Shown here piece after piece: positions 1 to 10,439 of a stretch of 18,409 bases of DNA. The notes beneath the pieces were generated by a model, which was not told where the DNA came from, searched no databases, and saw nothing but the letters and a program-made list of their open reading frames with translations. Position 1 is the first letter of the stretch; every line of letters starts with the position of its first letter. Location: contig CM022677.1 in the NCBI GenBank assembly GCA_012295275.1, positions 1,932,355 through 1,950,763 on the forward strand, written 5' to 3'. This DNA comes from Chrysomallon squamiferum. Its lineage: Eukaryota > Mollusca > Gastropoda > Neomphalida > Peltospiridae. The position numbers were made by a program, and so were the translations under genes.

Positions 1-96
1 ACAAGAATCAAGAAAAACATTTAGTTACAGATAAGTTGTTAAAAAATAAGAAAAGAAAGAAATAATGATATATTCAAGAATAATAAATACCAAATA

Positions 97-127
97 ATAA
101 TAACAACAACAATAATAATAATAATAA
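97..127. repeat. (AAT/AAC)n microsatellite
   Basis: Short imperfect run of AAT and AAC triplets. Similar triplet runs (ACT, AAT) occupy about 407-480. Confidence 0.85.
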
Positions 128-188
128 ATTTTAATTTTCGGTGATTAACTCTGAATTTTTTAAAACGTGAGCAATAACAGATTAGAAT

Positions 189-406
189 ATTACTGTAAAA
201 ACATACATGTATATAAAATTTCTTCACAGACTGAGTCAATAGTGTATTACTGTAAAAACATACATGTATATAAAATTTCTTCACAGACTGAGTCAATAGT
301 GTATTACTGTAAAAACATACATGTATATAAAATTTCTTTATAGACTGAGTCAACAGAGTATTACTGTAAAAACATACAAGTATATAAAATTTCCTCACAG
401 ACTGAT
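189..406. repeat. 57-bp tandem repeat, about 3.8 copies
   Basis: Copies start at 189, 246, 303 and 360; the last is cut short at about 406. Copies 1 and 2 are nearly identical, while 3 and 4 have a few substitutions. Each contains a TATA-like GTATATAAAA, and copies 1-3 contain TGAGTCA (232-238, 289-295, 346-352). The unit length is 19 codons with no stop on the minus strand, which creates a spurious open frame. Confidence 0.95.
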
Positions 407-480
407 ACTACTACTGCTACTACTACTATTACTACTATAATATTAATAATAATAATAAAACAATAATAATAATAATAATG
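407..480. repeat. (ACT)n/(AAT)n microsatellite
   Basis: ACT triplets passing into AAT triplets, directly after the last 57-bp repeat copy. Confidence 0.85.
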
Positions 481-1200
481 AGAACAGGCACTTGCATAAT
501 TCTAATATTAATCATGATATAATAGTAGTACTTTCTGTTTACAGTATAAGTAAGAATAAAATAATAACAAGAAAGTGTAGTTAAACTTTTAAAATAATAA
601 CAACAAGAAATTGAAAAAATAAAATTATAAATTATCAAAAATGATTTTAAATATTTTAACAGAATATTGAAAGAATGAAAAAGCAATATTTAAACATTAA
701 AAAGCCAATAATTAGAAGAATGACTTAAACATTAAAGAACCTATGATCAGTCTTTAAAAGACTGAGTCCACAACAGACATTCATGTCAATACAACTGAGA
801 CATTATCAAAATAAATCTATCATATATCTTATTAATAACTAGTATACAGTACTTACTAATTATGATGAACACAGCTTCACTCAGTTTTTATTTTCATCAC
901 ATATTTTGTAATATAAAAATATTTCAAAATAAAAACAAAACATAAGAGATCAGATGAAGAAAATGCTCTAATTAAATCATTCATCTCAAGCTTTCCAACT
1001 GAAGACAACTCTTACACACAAGACTCTTAGAAGAAAACATCAGGTGACACCTAAAGAAGGAGACAACCTGTTTGGGAAATGCATATCGGTGTTTTCTCGG
1101 GTTTTAATCACTTGTGCATTTACTGTAACAACAATGTTTTGTTTGTAACTATTCTGTTATGAAGCTTCAGTGACTAACATTTAAACTTGAGCTGTTTATC
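481..1200. other. AT-rich intergenic DNA
   Basis: No open frame with coding character, no RNA gene and no clear repeat is visible on either strand. The minus-strand frame at 435-686 is low-complexity (Ile, Leu, Tyr and Ser rich) and not supported as a gene. Confidence 0.6.
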
Positions 1201-1248
1201 TATCAGATGTTGTCTAAAAGTGGCGAGTTGTTATAACAATTCAGCCAA

Positions 1249-1330
1249 GTGGGCGGAGCTACCGATTGCAGCGTCATCTAAAAATAGACGCAGGCTGGAA
1301 TATATACAGGTGCTATTTGATTTAGTATTA
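1249..1330 (+). promoter_or_regulatory. Candidate core promoter (GC box, CRE half site, TATA)
   Basis: In otherwise AT-rich DNA, a GGGCGG box (1251-1256) is followed by a CGTCA half site (about 1272-1276) and a TATATA (1301-1306), 50 bases after the GC box. This order suits a + strand promoter with a start near 1330. No coding exon is recognised downstream, so the target is unknown. The neighbouring BTB gene runs the other way and ends 2 kb to the right. Confidence 0.3.
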
Positions 1331-1709
1331 TTAGTTGTGGGATTGCTAAGAAAAGAAGAGTTTTGAATTAATACGCTTCAGTATTAGTGGTTTAGTAAAT
1401 CGTTGATGGTTAGTAGAATAACATTATTATATTTATACGTATTTGAAAAGTCCGAATGTCACCGGTCAAATCTAATATTTTGATTGGACAGTTATTTTTG
1501 TACAGGGTTTTCCCCGTTTGCACTGGAAATGATGTAATGTTGTGATCTATCGATCCATGTATCGAGCGTCGAATTACTCGGTTTAAAAATTAAAACGTAT
1601 TTCCTAAGTGAACAATAAAATAAAACAATGATAACATACTTTAAAGTAAAATTTTAATAAGTGGTCTTAATATTTAAACATTAAAGTGAACATTATAAAG
1701 AAAACCATA

Positions 1710-1778
<69 letters not shown>

Positions 1779-1791
1779 AAGAAGAAGAAGA
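1710..1791. repeat. (ACT)n then (AAG)n compound microsatellite
   Basis: About 13 ACT units pass directly into about 14 AAG units. The AAG part is a pure purine strand that could form triplex DNA. Confidence 0.97.
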
Positions 1792-1884
1792 ATAACAACA
1801 ATAATATTAATGCATAAATAAATAAAATTAGGGTGTTAGCAACATTTGTTTAATATCCGTCATTATATGTAAATAAAAAAAAAT

Positions 1885-1917
1885 CACACACACACACACA
1901 CACACACACAGAGAGAT
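1885..1917. repeat. (CA)n then (GA)n microsatellite
   Basis: Thirteen CA units followed by three GA units. Confidence 0.95.
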
Positions 1918-2639
1918 ACAAACAAAAAAACAAAAACACCGACAAACTTACACTTCATTTCAATAACCATTTTACCACAGTTAAAACAAAGTTTTTTTAT
2001 ATTTTTAAGACCTGAACAAACCAAGAAAACGTCATGTCAAGTAAATTTCTAACAGAATCTTTGTAGTCTTCTTAGTTTTTACATAAATACTACATTTAGC
2101 TGATTTTATCTTTATTTATAAAATTGGTTGTTTTAATTTCAGTTTTTTTTTTCTTTTTTTTTTTTTTTTTTCAAAGAAACAATATTTTACTCAAATGTTT
2201 TTTAAAATTTTTGTCACATAAAGACAACATTAGAAGAAATAATTGTTTTCACCTGCAACTTAACTTGAACCAATATAAACATTTTGCTTCACGGGCTACT
2301 CTTTCCAGTTAGCAGCAAAGAATCATTGATATGAACCATCCCACAGACAGGAGAGTACGTAACATGGTCATTATTATACCAGCTGTGAAGACTACCAAGT
2401 CCAGCTCACTTGTAAATAGAAAACTAATTCATTGAATATACGTCCACAACAGCTAACTCTTGTGCACTTCATAATAAGCTGTACAGGAGTTATCTCCCTT
2501 CCGTTAACTCGTTCATAGATTCCATTGCTATTAACTGATGGAAAATTTATATTTACGATACTATCCTCTGAACTAATCCTTTCATTTATACTTTTAGTGG
2601 GTTTTTAAAAAAAAAGAAAACAATTCCTTCATTTTAATG

Positions 2640-2640
<1 letters not shown>
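1918..2640. other. Noncoding stretch with a poly(T) run
   Basis: T-tract at about 2143-2172. The short + strand frame at 2124-2312 starts in this tract and has no other coding character. I see no gene here. Confidence 0.6.

Positions 2641-2641
<1 letters not shown>

Positions 2642-2684
<43 letters not shown>
2642..2684. repeat. (GA)n microsatellite
   Basis: About 21 uninterrupted GA units. Confidence 0.97.
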
Positions 2685-2686
<2 letters not shown>

Positions 2687-2689
2687 CAA

Positions 2690-3395
2690 GTACAGTTTTA
2701 GAAGCTGATCTGGAATCCTGTCTCACAACATCTTTATGTATTACACGCTGTATGCAGAAAAGAAAAATATTACAGAAACCAAATAATAAAATTGATTTTT
2801 AAGTCTATAAAATGTTCTGTTTACATTCTAAATAGAAATTAAATACAAAAATAAACGAAGTAAAAATTTATGATACAAAATACTTTTATTTGCATTTTCT
2901 TTATGTACATCTTATACATGAACAAACAAACAGTAAGTTCGAAACATAATCTAATTTACTTACATATTTAATAAAAATCTTAATAAAAGAAAATGGATAA
3001 ATAAATCAAATAACAGTTCCTGTGTTTCATGTCCAACAGTCAGTAAGTACATATGTATTTATCTACATTTTATTTTATATACAATTTAAAGTGAAATAAA
3101 AAAAGTACAAATGAATCAAGAAATAGTTAGTAATATCATGTTTCATATACAAACTAAAAACATTAGATATACTTAAATAAATAAATAAATACATAATAAA
3201 GCAATGAGATGTCATTATACATTTCGCATGTATCTGTTTGACACAAATGAGTCCATTATAAAAATTTCAAATCAAATCAAGTGTCTATGACAAACAAACA
3301 AATAAATACAAATAAAAATGTGATCCCAGTGATGACTAAAAGTGACAGTGTTTGAACGATGTTGTTTTTTACACTAAAAATAACAAAGCAGCTAT
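2690..3395 (-). other. Likely 3' UTR and downstream flank of the BTB gene
   Basis: AT-rich sequence following the BTB stop codon, with many A-rich and AATA-type stretches. No other gene is seen. The 3' UTR limit cannot be fixed without transcripts. Confidence 0.4.
3069..3074 (-). terminator. Candidate poly(A) signal for the BTB gene
   Basis: An AATAAA hexamer on the minus strand, about 320 bases past the stop codon. Another lies at about 2884-2889. The region is so AT-rich that such hexamers occur by chance, so the true cleavage site cannot be chosen from sequence. Confidence 0.25.
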
Positions 3396-4549
3396 TTATC
3401 CATCTCTCACACTTGTAAAAAGTCGTCTGTCACTGTGTTTAGATTTGTGTGACTGAGAAAATCTACAAACAAAAGAGTCTACAACAATTTCTGATTTACC
3501 TTCAAGTCCACACCTTGTGACGTGTCCCTTAACATTAACAAACAAGCTGTACTCAGTGTCTTTAGTAATCCTCACTGGATGACTGAACACGACGTCATAC
3601 ACGTCAGACACGACGTGTTCATATCTCTGTGTCAGTGTAGACCCGTCCAGTATTTCGTCTGTTCTTGTGTCAGTGACAAAGGCATTGACGTGGTAGTTTT
3701 GTGGTTCACAGTCACTATACAACTGAAATCCGCGAAGTAAAGCGTTTTTGTTGACAGAGAAAGTAATGGCGTCATCGTCTTTACCAGAACATGTCAACCA
3801 GTAATAACATGGCAAGTAGTAACCTAACACACCAAGCCTGTTTATTTTAATCTGTGTTTTCATCATTGCAGTTCTCATGTTTGAGTTAAAAGGTGAAACA
3901 TCTTCATCACTGCTCACCAGGTGTCTCAAAATCTTGTTTTCTTCTGTCTCAGTGAGTATGTGAGTGGGTGTCACATGTTTTACAAAATACGTCTGATCGA
4001 GTAATGGATAACGCACGTGCTTCACGACCTCTCCCAGTGCTTCGCGCATGTTTTTTTCATTCGTCTGTCTTCCTTGCTTCCTGCATGCGCTGTCAGCCCA
4101 CTTCACAGCGGCTTCAAAAACATTTTTCTCGTCTGCTGTCAGTTCGTCTGATCGTACGATCTCAACCAGACATTCGTGACAAAGATCGGTGACTTCATCC
4201 GACTTCAGAACTTCGTCGCCATTTTCCAAAATGAAGTCCAGATCAAACAGGTGAGCTTGTTCCAGCATGACGCATGCATTCCGTGACGACAACGACGACT
4301 CCAAATAGTTGACGCACTGTTCTTCCAGTGTTGTGACGATGTACTTTCTCGATAGATACAGCAGACTGGTGACGTTGTCGCCTGTTAGGACGACGTCATC
4401 TATATAAAGATATCTGTGTAAAAGAAGCAGAGTAAGACTTTAAAATGTGAGCTAACTATATGAGATTAATTAATTAGAAATTAATTAGATTACTAACAAA
4501 AACTGTATTGTTATCAACGTTTCTGTCTGTATGTATGTCTGTCCATGCC

Positions 4550-4621
<72 letters not shown>

Positions 4622-4885
4622 AACATACTTTAAAAACTCTGAGAAGATTTCTGCCTTCACATCAGGTATCACAATATCTGATTTTTCGCGAAGTTCTCCA
4701 GTCAACATCTGACTGAAAACTTCGCTTCGAATGATCAGAATAAACTGATGCGCATCAACAGCAGTTTTATGTTCTCCAACTAAAAATCTGACGTCCGTGT
4801 GAGTTCTTGTAAGAAAAACGTGTTCAATGCATTCTATCAGATTCTTCCCGGTCTGCCAACTTGAGATCGGATATGAGGTGGCCAT
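3396..4885 (-). CDS. BTB-BACK-PHR domain protein, BTBD3/BTBD6-like, two exons
   Basis: Spliced gene: exon 1 is 4885-4629 and exon 2 is 4413-3396, joined through a GTATGT donor (4628-4623) and a CAG acceptor (4416-4414). The product is 424 aa. The join splits one Lys codon and restores the family motif FLKYLYIDD. Residues about 15-125 form the BTB/POZ fold (DVRFLVG, HQFILIIRSEVFSQML, then YLSRKY after the join). Residues about 130-240 form the BACK domain (HLFDLDF, VFEAAVKWAD). Residues about 277-405 resemble a PHR domain (DDDAITFSVNK, GFQLYSD, YSLFVNVKG). Proteins of this layout usually bind Cullin-3 through BTB and substrates through PHR; this is family knowledge. The start ATG has a strong context (A at -3, G at +4). 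The PHR end looks short and divergent compared with vertebrate BTBD6. No disabling mutation is seen. Confidence 0.88.
4414..4628 (-). other. Intron 1 of the BTB-BACK-PHR gene
   Basis: A 215-bp GT-AG intron whose removal joins the BTB strand motif in frame (phase 2). A long (GT)n run on the + strand takes up about a third of it, starting only about 10 bases inside the donor. Reading through the donor would give a TH-repeat tail after residue 86, so unspliced RNA would encode a truncated BTB protein. Confidence 0.85.
4553..4619. repeat. (GT)n microsatellite inside the BTB gene intron
   Basis: About 32 near-perfect GT units on the + strand (CA on the coding strand). It lies just inside the splice donor of the BTB-BACK-PHR gene. 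Alternating purine-pyrimidine tracts of this length can adopt Z-DNA and are often length-polymorphic. Confidence 0.97.
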
Positions 4886-4893
4886 GTTTCAAC
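4886..4893 (-). promoter_or_regulatory. Possible 3' splice site in the 5' UTR of the BTB gene
   Basis: On the minus strand, a T-rich stretch ending TTTGTTTGTAG stands seven bases before the start codon (TTGAAAC then ATG). This would suit a 5' UTR intron with the untranslated first exon further upstream. It is weak evidence, since such AGs are common in AT-rich DNA. Confidence 0.3.
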
Positions 4894-4899
4894 TACAAA

Positions 4900-6540
4900 C
4901 AAACAACAGCAATAATAATACTACTACTACTACTAATAATAATAATAATAATAATGGAATGGGGAGAGAAAGAAATTGTTCACACATTCAACTATAAGAA
5001 TTAGTACAGCGAAAAGAAAGAACAAAAAATAATAATAATAAAACGGAAAAGGAAAAGGAAAGTAAAAGAAAACGGATATATATATATAGCAAATTGATAA
5101 ACTATAAAACGAAATACATTGTGCTTATATGAATGATTATTATGATGGTGTCAACGACAACATTAATTATTATTATGAACAGAAATGTCTGGTCACATCA
5201 GGTAAACAAACGAATTTCAAATAGCAATGTACTTATGGCCATTTATATCAATTTACTCCTCGAAAAGACAACAAATTTTTCCGTCTCTGACACATCTAAA
5301 ACGAAACATTGTGTAAGAACATAAGAAAAATAGAGGAACAAGATGCGATGGTTTTAAAGTAGAAATAATAAAATATACTTTGTAATTTCAGTATGGCTAC
5401 CTACCTCAAAACTTCTTGATCGATAATTTCTGTTTAACCTCAACTATAGAGTGCAGGTATAACCGATCTAAAAATAAAATAAAACATATAGCAAAAGTCT
5501 TTAATAAATAATAGGGTAGTAATAATAATAATAAACACATACAAAAGATAAGTTTAAAATGTATATATCCTTGTGGACGATGTGATAAATTCACTGTTAA
5601 TACATTACACACATAAGTGCGGAAAAAGAAAGAAACAAAAGAGGCATTTGTCTACATTATGATAAGATAAATAATATCAGTAACAATCAAAAATAACAAC
5701 AACCCAATTACTTCTAATAAACTCAATAAAAAGGAAATAGAAAGTAAATCAGTATATGAGATAATATTATTAAATTCTTCATCCGTAAGATCCATACACC
5801 AGAATTGTAAATAGAATTTCGCTGAGAACACATTTTCAAGTCAGGCTTTACATAACGTTTTTGGTGTCAACATAAAAGAACACCTCACACTATCATGACC
5901 TATTTGTTAGACCTAAAAATAATTAAACTAAGAAGACTCAAATCATTAAAACATAATAGATATATAATGTCATCTGCTTTCAATGTGGCCGACTTATTTC
6001 ACTTCACAACAACAACAACAACAACAACAACAATAATGATAATTTAAAAGGAAAAGCGGAAAAACAAGAGTAAACTGTTAGTTTATAACTATATCAATGC
6101 CAACTACAATTGGTAATTTCTTTGAAATGAGTACTTTCTGTTTAACTTTTCTACTATTCAAAACTGAGACATAAATAAAGAAACAAAGAAACAAATAAAT
6201 AAATAAATTGAATTAATTAAGTAATTAATTAAATACAATAAAATAATTATGACTACATTAATAAATATATAAAATAAAAGGAAATAATCAGATAGATAAA
6301 AATATGGCATAGAGACAACAGCAACAACAATGGAATTAGTTTAACACTACTAATAATAATACTGTCGCAACAACGGCTGCTACTACAACTACTGCTATTG
6401 AAACTTCTACTATTACATATACTGCTACCATTACAACTACCACTAGTATTACTATTATTACTTCTGCCACAAATGTGTATTTATTTATTTATTACTAACA
6501 GTATTTATTTTTCTGAGCGAGTACTAGATATAGAAATCAG
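4900..6540. other. Upstream flank of the BTB gene, noncoding
   Basis: AT-rich with short triplet repeats (ACT/AAT at about 4907-4955, CAA at 6006-6032). Open frames here (5133-5324 +, 5406-5612 -) are short and low-complexity, with no recognisable domain. A 5' UTR exon of the BTB gene could lie here or further right, but none is demonstrable. Confidence 0.5.
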
Positions 6541-6545
6541 ATGTA

Positions 6546-6570
6546 ACACACACACACACACACACACACA
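6546..6570. repeat. (CA)n microsatellite
   Basis: About 12 CA units followed by short AAT and AAC triplets. Confidence 0.92.
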
Positions 6571-6659
6571 GAAACAATAATAATAATAACAACAACAGCA
6601 TACAGAGGTTATTTTTTTCTTCTAATCTTATCGTGTGCATGTCTTATTTCTCTGGCGAT

Positions 6660-6700
6660 ACTCACGTGACCAGTCTATCACGATACAGCTAACACGTGAT
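6660..6700. promoter_or_regulatory. Pair of CACGTG E-boxes
   Basis: CACGTG occurs at 6663-6668, within the palindrome TCACGTGA, and again at 6693-6698, exactly 30 bases apart. Such sites are bound by bHLH-zip factors in animals. On the minus strand a good donor GTGAGT (6665-6660) overlaps the first box, so this could also be the end of an untranslated first exon of the BTB gene. Both readings are tentative. Confidence 0.3.
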
Positions 6701-6839
6701 TGTTTGTTTCTTATGTAGGTCAGATCAAAACAGTGTATCGCACGAGAACAAAGATATAGATGGGTGTTATTTACAACAATCCGACAAATTCATTGTCAAT
6801 ATGGTGTCTTCGCGTAAGTGTATAGATTGAACAGAAAAC

Positions 6840-8280
6840 GTGTGAGGTTATTTAAACGGTGAGAAGATACATAGTTTCAATAACGACGATAAAGACAAAC
6901 ACAATAACAACAAAATTACTACCAACAAACAGACTCTTAAATTAAAAACAATACAATTCTACGAGCTAGTATTATTATTACAGTTTGATTGGCTCGTTCC
7001 ATACACTTGGTGGTTAGTAACACTACGTTGTCGGACAATATACTTTTCAAGTCAGGGTCTAGATTATACTTTTTCATGTCTTTTAAAAATCTCGCACTGT
7101 AATGGTCAGTTTGCTTGTCACATCTACAACTATAACAGCGATAACTTTTTTATGTTTGTCATTGTAGATGAAAGCAAATGCAATAACATTTTATACACTG
7201 GTTGGAACGGATCATAGACCAATACAAAAGTTAAGTTAAATGAAAGGGAAGAATGAAGAAATGACAAAAAGAAGAAACAAATTAAAGAAAGAAGGAAGGA
7301 TATAATAAATGTTTTAATTAACGACACTGTAAACACATTTTGTTAACTGATATGTCTGTGTCAAACTTGCTGTTAAGGACTGCTGAAATAAAATGAGAGT
7401 AAATCTGCAATCGCCACATCAAGGGTACTTCTTTCCAATTAACAGGAAGTGGTATTTTATATAGACAATTAGATGAACAGAGTAATATGTATCAACCATT
7501 GGCTCTCTTTAAGCAATATATATTTTTGTTTCTTTTTAATTTAATTATTATTAACAAGTTTCATATATAAACCAATTACGACTAGAAACCGTGTTGATAA
7601 TGGCCTTTAGGACACTTTCATTCATAGTAATGTTTTTCACAGAGTCTGGTTCAGTATTAACATACTTACTGACAATACAGATAAAGAGAGCGCTACAGCA
7701 TGGACACAAATGGTGTAGAAAATATGTCATGGCGGACACAAAAAGGGTTGTAAGAGGTTGGCAGAAGAGGGTGTTTAGTTAGTTGTAATGTTGTTTAAAA
7801 ACAGGTTTTTCACGTTCACAGATTGATGACTCGTAAAGGATAGTGTTTATTCAGGATATTATTTATACAGGATACTATTTTTACATGAACATTTTTACAG
7901 GAATTAGCAATCTTAACGTTAAATTTAATCTTAAACCGACACTAATACCAAACCTGAATTATCTCTAAATACAACAACGTTTCTGATATCACTTACTTGA
8001 ATCCTAACTCTACATCTGTCCATCTGAACCAGTGATAAACATCATCATAATTTTATCTCAAAGTGTAATATTATCCTAATACCACACAAACTATCACCCT
8101 AACCTTAATGTTATCACATCACAGATCTTAACCTACACCAAACAAACAACCAACCAACCAAACAAACAAACAAACAAACAAACAAAATAAAATGAACCTA
8201 TACATCCCCGTTAAGAATATATAATTTCTGGACAACCAATTTTCAAATCCTGATAAAAATAATTCTATTCAGACAGACAC
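6840..8280. other. Noncoding stretch without a supported gene
   Basis: About 60-codon frames overlap on opposite strands at 7551-7782, neither with a recognisable domain. A (CAAA)-type run lies at about 8140-8190. I see no RNA gene or transposon signature. Confidence 0.5.
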
Positions 8281-8316
8281 ACACAATTGTGCGCACTCAT
8301 CCATTCATAGACAATT

Positions 8317-8326
8317 ACACACACAC

Positions 8327-8402
<76 letters not shown>
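8317..8402. repeat. (AC)n-(GACA)n-(GA)n compound microsatellite
   Basis: Six AC units (8317-8328), about eight GACA units (to about 8361) and about 20 GA units (to 8401). The three motifs differ by single steps, which suggests stepwise slippage and mutation. Confidence 0.96.
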
Positions 8403-8403
<1 letters not shown>

Positions 8404-8463
8404 AAAACTGAGAAGAATGTAAATTGATAGTTAAACAACTGAATTAATGTGTGTTTTTCATAC

Positions 8464-8558
8464 CAGTTTGTTTAGAAACTTCTCTGTCTGTTCTGCTGTC
8501 TGTGTGTGTCCCATTCTGATGTTTAGGTAACAACACCTGTCTGTTTTGTGGTATGTTC
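8464..8558 (-). other. Exon-like block downstream of the CAMSAP relic
   Basis: 95 bases between a TTTTTCAG acceptor and a CTG/GTATGA donor, both good. The phase carried from block 4 gives a 31-codon open frame (RCCYLNIRMGHT, EKFLNKL). Another frame is also open. Neither resembles a known CAMSAP segment, though the linker after the CH domain is poorly conserved. It may be the next exon of the relic. Confidence 0.4.
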
Positions 8559-9196
8559 CTGAAAAAGCAAAATAAAAAAATAAATTAAATTTTGTATTGC
8601 CTTTATTAATAATATTATTTACTATTATATATATATATAAACACCATTTACAGATACAAATGAATGTTTGTTAACAAAAATATATTTAAGCTATTTTATT
8701 TTAAATGTGCATGCAAGCTTACAGATATACTGATTAACACATGCACAGTTTGAGGTAATGAATAATTAAAGATAAGTATTTTTTTAATATAGTCTAAATT
8801 CTTTTAAATATACACCATTATAACCTGATTATTGATCAATATAAATTCTGCTAAAATAGAAGAAATCTAAAAAGAAGAAATATTTTATTTAAGAACTATA
8901 CATTGCATATTTTTTACTAGTTGTTTGTATTTTAGAAAGTGAACAAAGCATCTAAAATTTTGTTTAATATTAACTTTCTTTATTAGTAGCCTTCTCAAAT
9001 ACTGACCATTGTATAAAGATCTTTCAAAGGCTGAAATCATCCATTTTAAATAATAAAAATTGATTTACATACATAAAAGCATCCATCTAAATATACACTA
9101 AAACTGAATAGTATAAATCCCAATTTGTCCAGTACAATAATAAATTACATAAATTAATATAATGAAAGATTAATTAAAAAATCTCACAAACCTTAC

Positions 9197-9479
9197 TGTT
9201 TGCTTCCTGACCAATCAGAAGCTGTCCTGTCTCTGTCAGTTTTATCACTTCTATCCAGAAGAACTGCTCTGCAGGAAAGACTAAGAGTTTTTCTCGTATT
9301 CTATCTCAGGTGTACAGGACGTCCTTGTAAGTGAAGTGGAAAAATTGATGAGGCAAAGATTATATAAAGAATTAGGTATTCCTAACCCATCTTTCAAACA
9401 TATGTCTAAGAAAAAATAAATAACAATGAGGCAGTTAATATCTAATAATACAGGAAACAATAAGGAGGATGATATACGA
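9197..9479 (-). pseudogene. CAMSAP relic, exon block 4 (frameshift and stop)
   Basis: 283 bases. The acceptor at 9481-9480 follows a long CT tract; the donor is GTAAGG at 9196-9191. One frame reads ICLKDGLGIPNSLYNL, and another continues HFTYKDVLYT-stop-DRIREKLLVFPAEQFFWIEVIK. The spacing from KDVLY to VFPAEQFFW equals that of the family, so the TGA replaces a normal residue and is not an intron edge. About 28 bases are missing between SLYNL and HF, which explains the frame change. Confidence 0.68.
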
Positions 9480-9494
9480 CTGTGGATAGACAAG

Positions 9495-9498
9495 AAAA

Positions 9499-9550
<52 letters not shown>
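9495..9550. repeat. (GA)n microsatellite next to the block 4 acceptor
   Basis: About 26 GA units with one AAAG interruption. On the minus strand it is (CT)n, ending about 14 bases before the AG of the CAMSAP relic exon, so it extends the polypyrimidine tract. Confidence 0.95.
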
Positions 9551-9552
<2 letters not shown>

Positions 9553-10050
9553 CCTATACAATTTGTGATTTTGTTGATCGTGAAATATAAAATTAAAAAA
9601 ACAATAACAACACATCTCTCTAAACTATATATAAACATTCATAAATTTAACATATCTAAATTTTAAAGTTACCAACTGATTCATTATTTTATTTACAAAA
9701 ATTGTGTTTATTAAACTAACCATGAAAACTGAGAGGCTGCAGACAATAGAAACTACAGTACATTGTCTCCTATGTAACAGGAAAGTTAAACACTTTAAAA
9801 TACTCATTCCTTTTGTTTTAAAATACACAAATAAACATTTACAACAAAATAACTGCATTTATATCAATGTAAGTATATGCATGTGTGTGTACGCATGTGT
9901 CTGTGGGTATGTGTGTATGTCTCTGTGTGTGTGTGTATGTATACTTACTGATATATTATTTACAAACTGCAACTTCATATATTAAATAAAATTAAACTTC
10001 ATTAGTTTCAGAATAATGAAAAATATGTAAGAAAACAAACTCAAATTCAC

Positions 10051-10168
10051 CTGCTCAGATTTGTTCTCTTTTGCAATGGCAGCAGTACAAACTTTATTTA
10101 ACCAGAAAACAACTGTGTCCTCAGTGTCTGATGGAAGTTCACTGGTTGTGTTAAAAGTTGTAATTTGT
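10051..10168 (-). pseudogene. CAMSAP relic, exon block 3
   Basis: 118 bases between acceptor AACTTTCAG and donor CAG/GTGAAT. The frame is open for 39 codons and includes ELPSDTEDTVVFWLNKV, which matches the diagnostic ELPYDLEDA-FWINKV type motif. It ends in phase 0. The part after the motif is short compared with vertebrate CAMSAPs. Confidence 0.72.
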
Positions 10169-10439
10169 CTGAAAGTTAAAACATTTCTTGTTCAAAATGC
10201 TGAATGTAAAATCAGAGGTCTCACTACATTATATGATAAATTATACAAAATATGCTGCCCAGATTTCATTCTGCATCTGCCTCTGTTCTCTGTCTTGCCA
10301 TTCCTTCATCCTCTCTCCTCATACATTCCTACATTTACATATTTAACTGCAGTCATCATAATACTTCTCCTTCTTAGTGATCAAAGTAGAAGGATGAATG
10401 CCTTTAAATACACCTCAAAATTAAATAAATAAACTAACT

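Noticed and set aside
39-686. Two minus-strand open frames rich in Ile, Phe, Tyr and Ser
   Set aside because: The first follows the 57-bp tandem repeat and the second an AT triplet tract. No start context or domain supports them.
3522-4192. Two + strand frames inside the BTB gene
   Set aside because: They are opposite-strand shadows of the BACK and PHR coding exon.
7551-7782. Overlapping ~60-codon frames on both strands, one with a GTAAGT donor-like site
   Set aside because: Neither has a clear acceptor, recognised domain or linked exon. Opposite-strand frames of this size are expected by chance.
9704-9985. A 93-codon + strand frame ending in Cys/Val repeats
   Set aside because: The second half is a (GT)-rich tract, and the first half lies in an intron of the CAMSAP relic with no conserved motif.
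10061-10432. A 123-codon + strand frame
   Set aside because: Its left part is the reverse strand of the CAMSAP relic exon at 10168-10051, which explains the coding-like composition. The rest is low-complexity.
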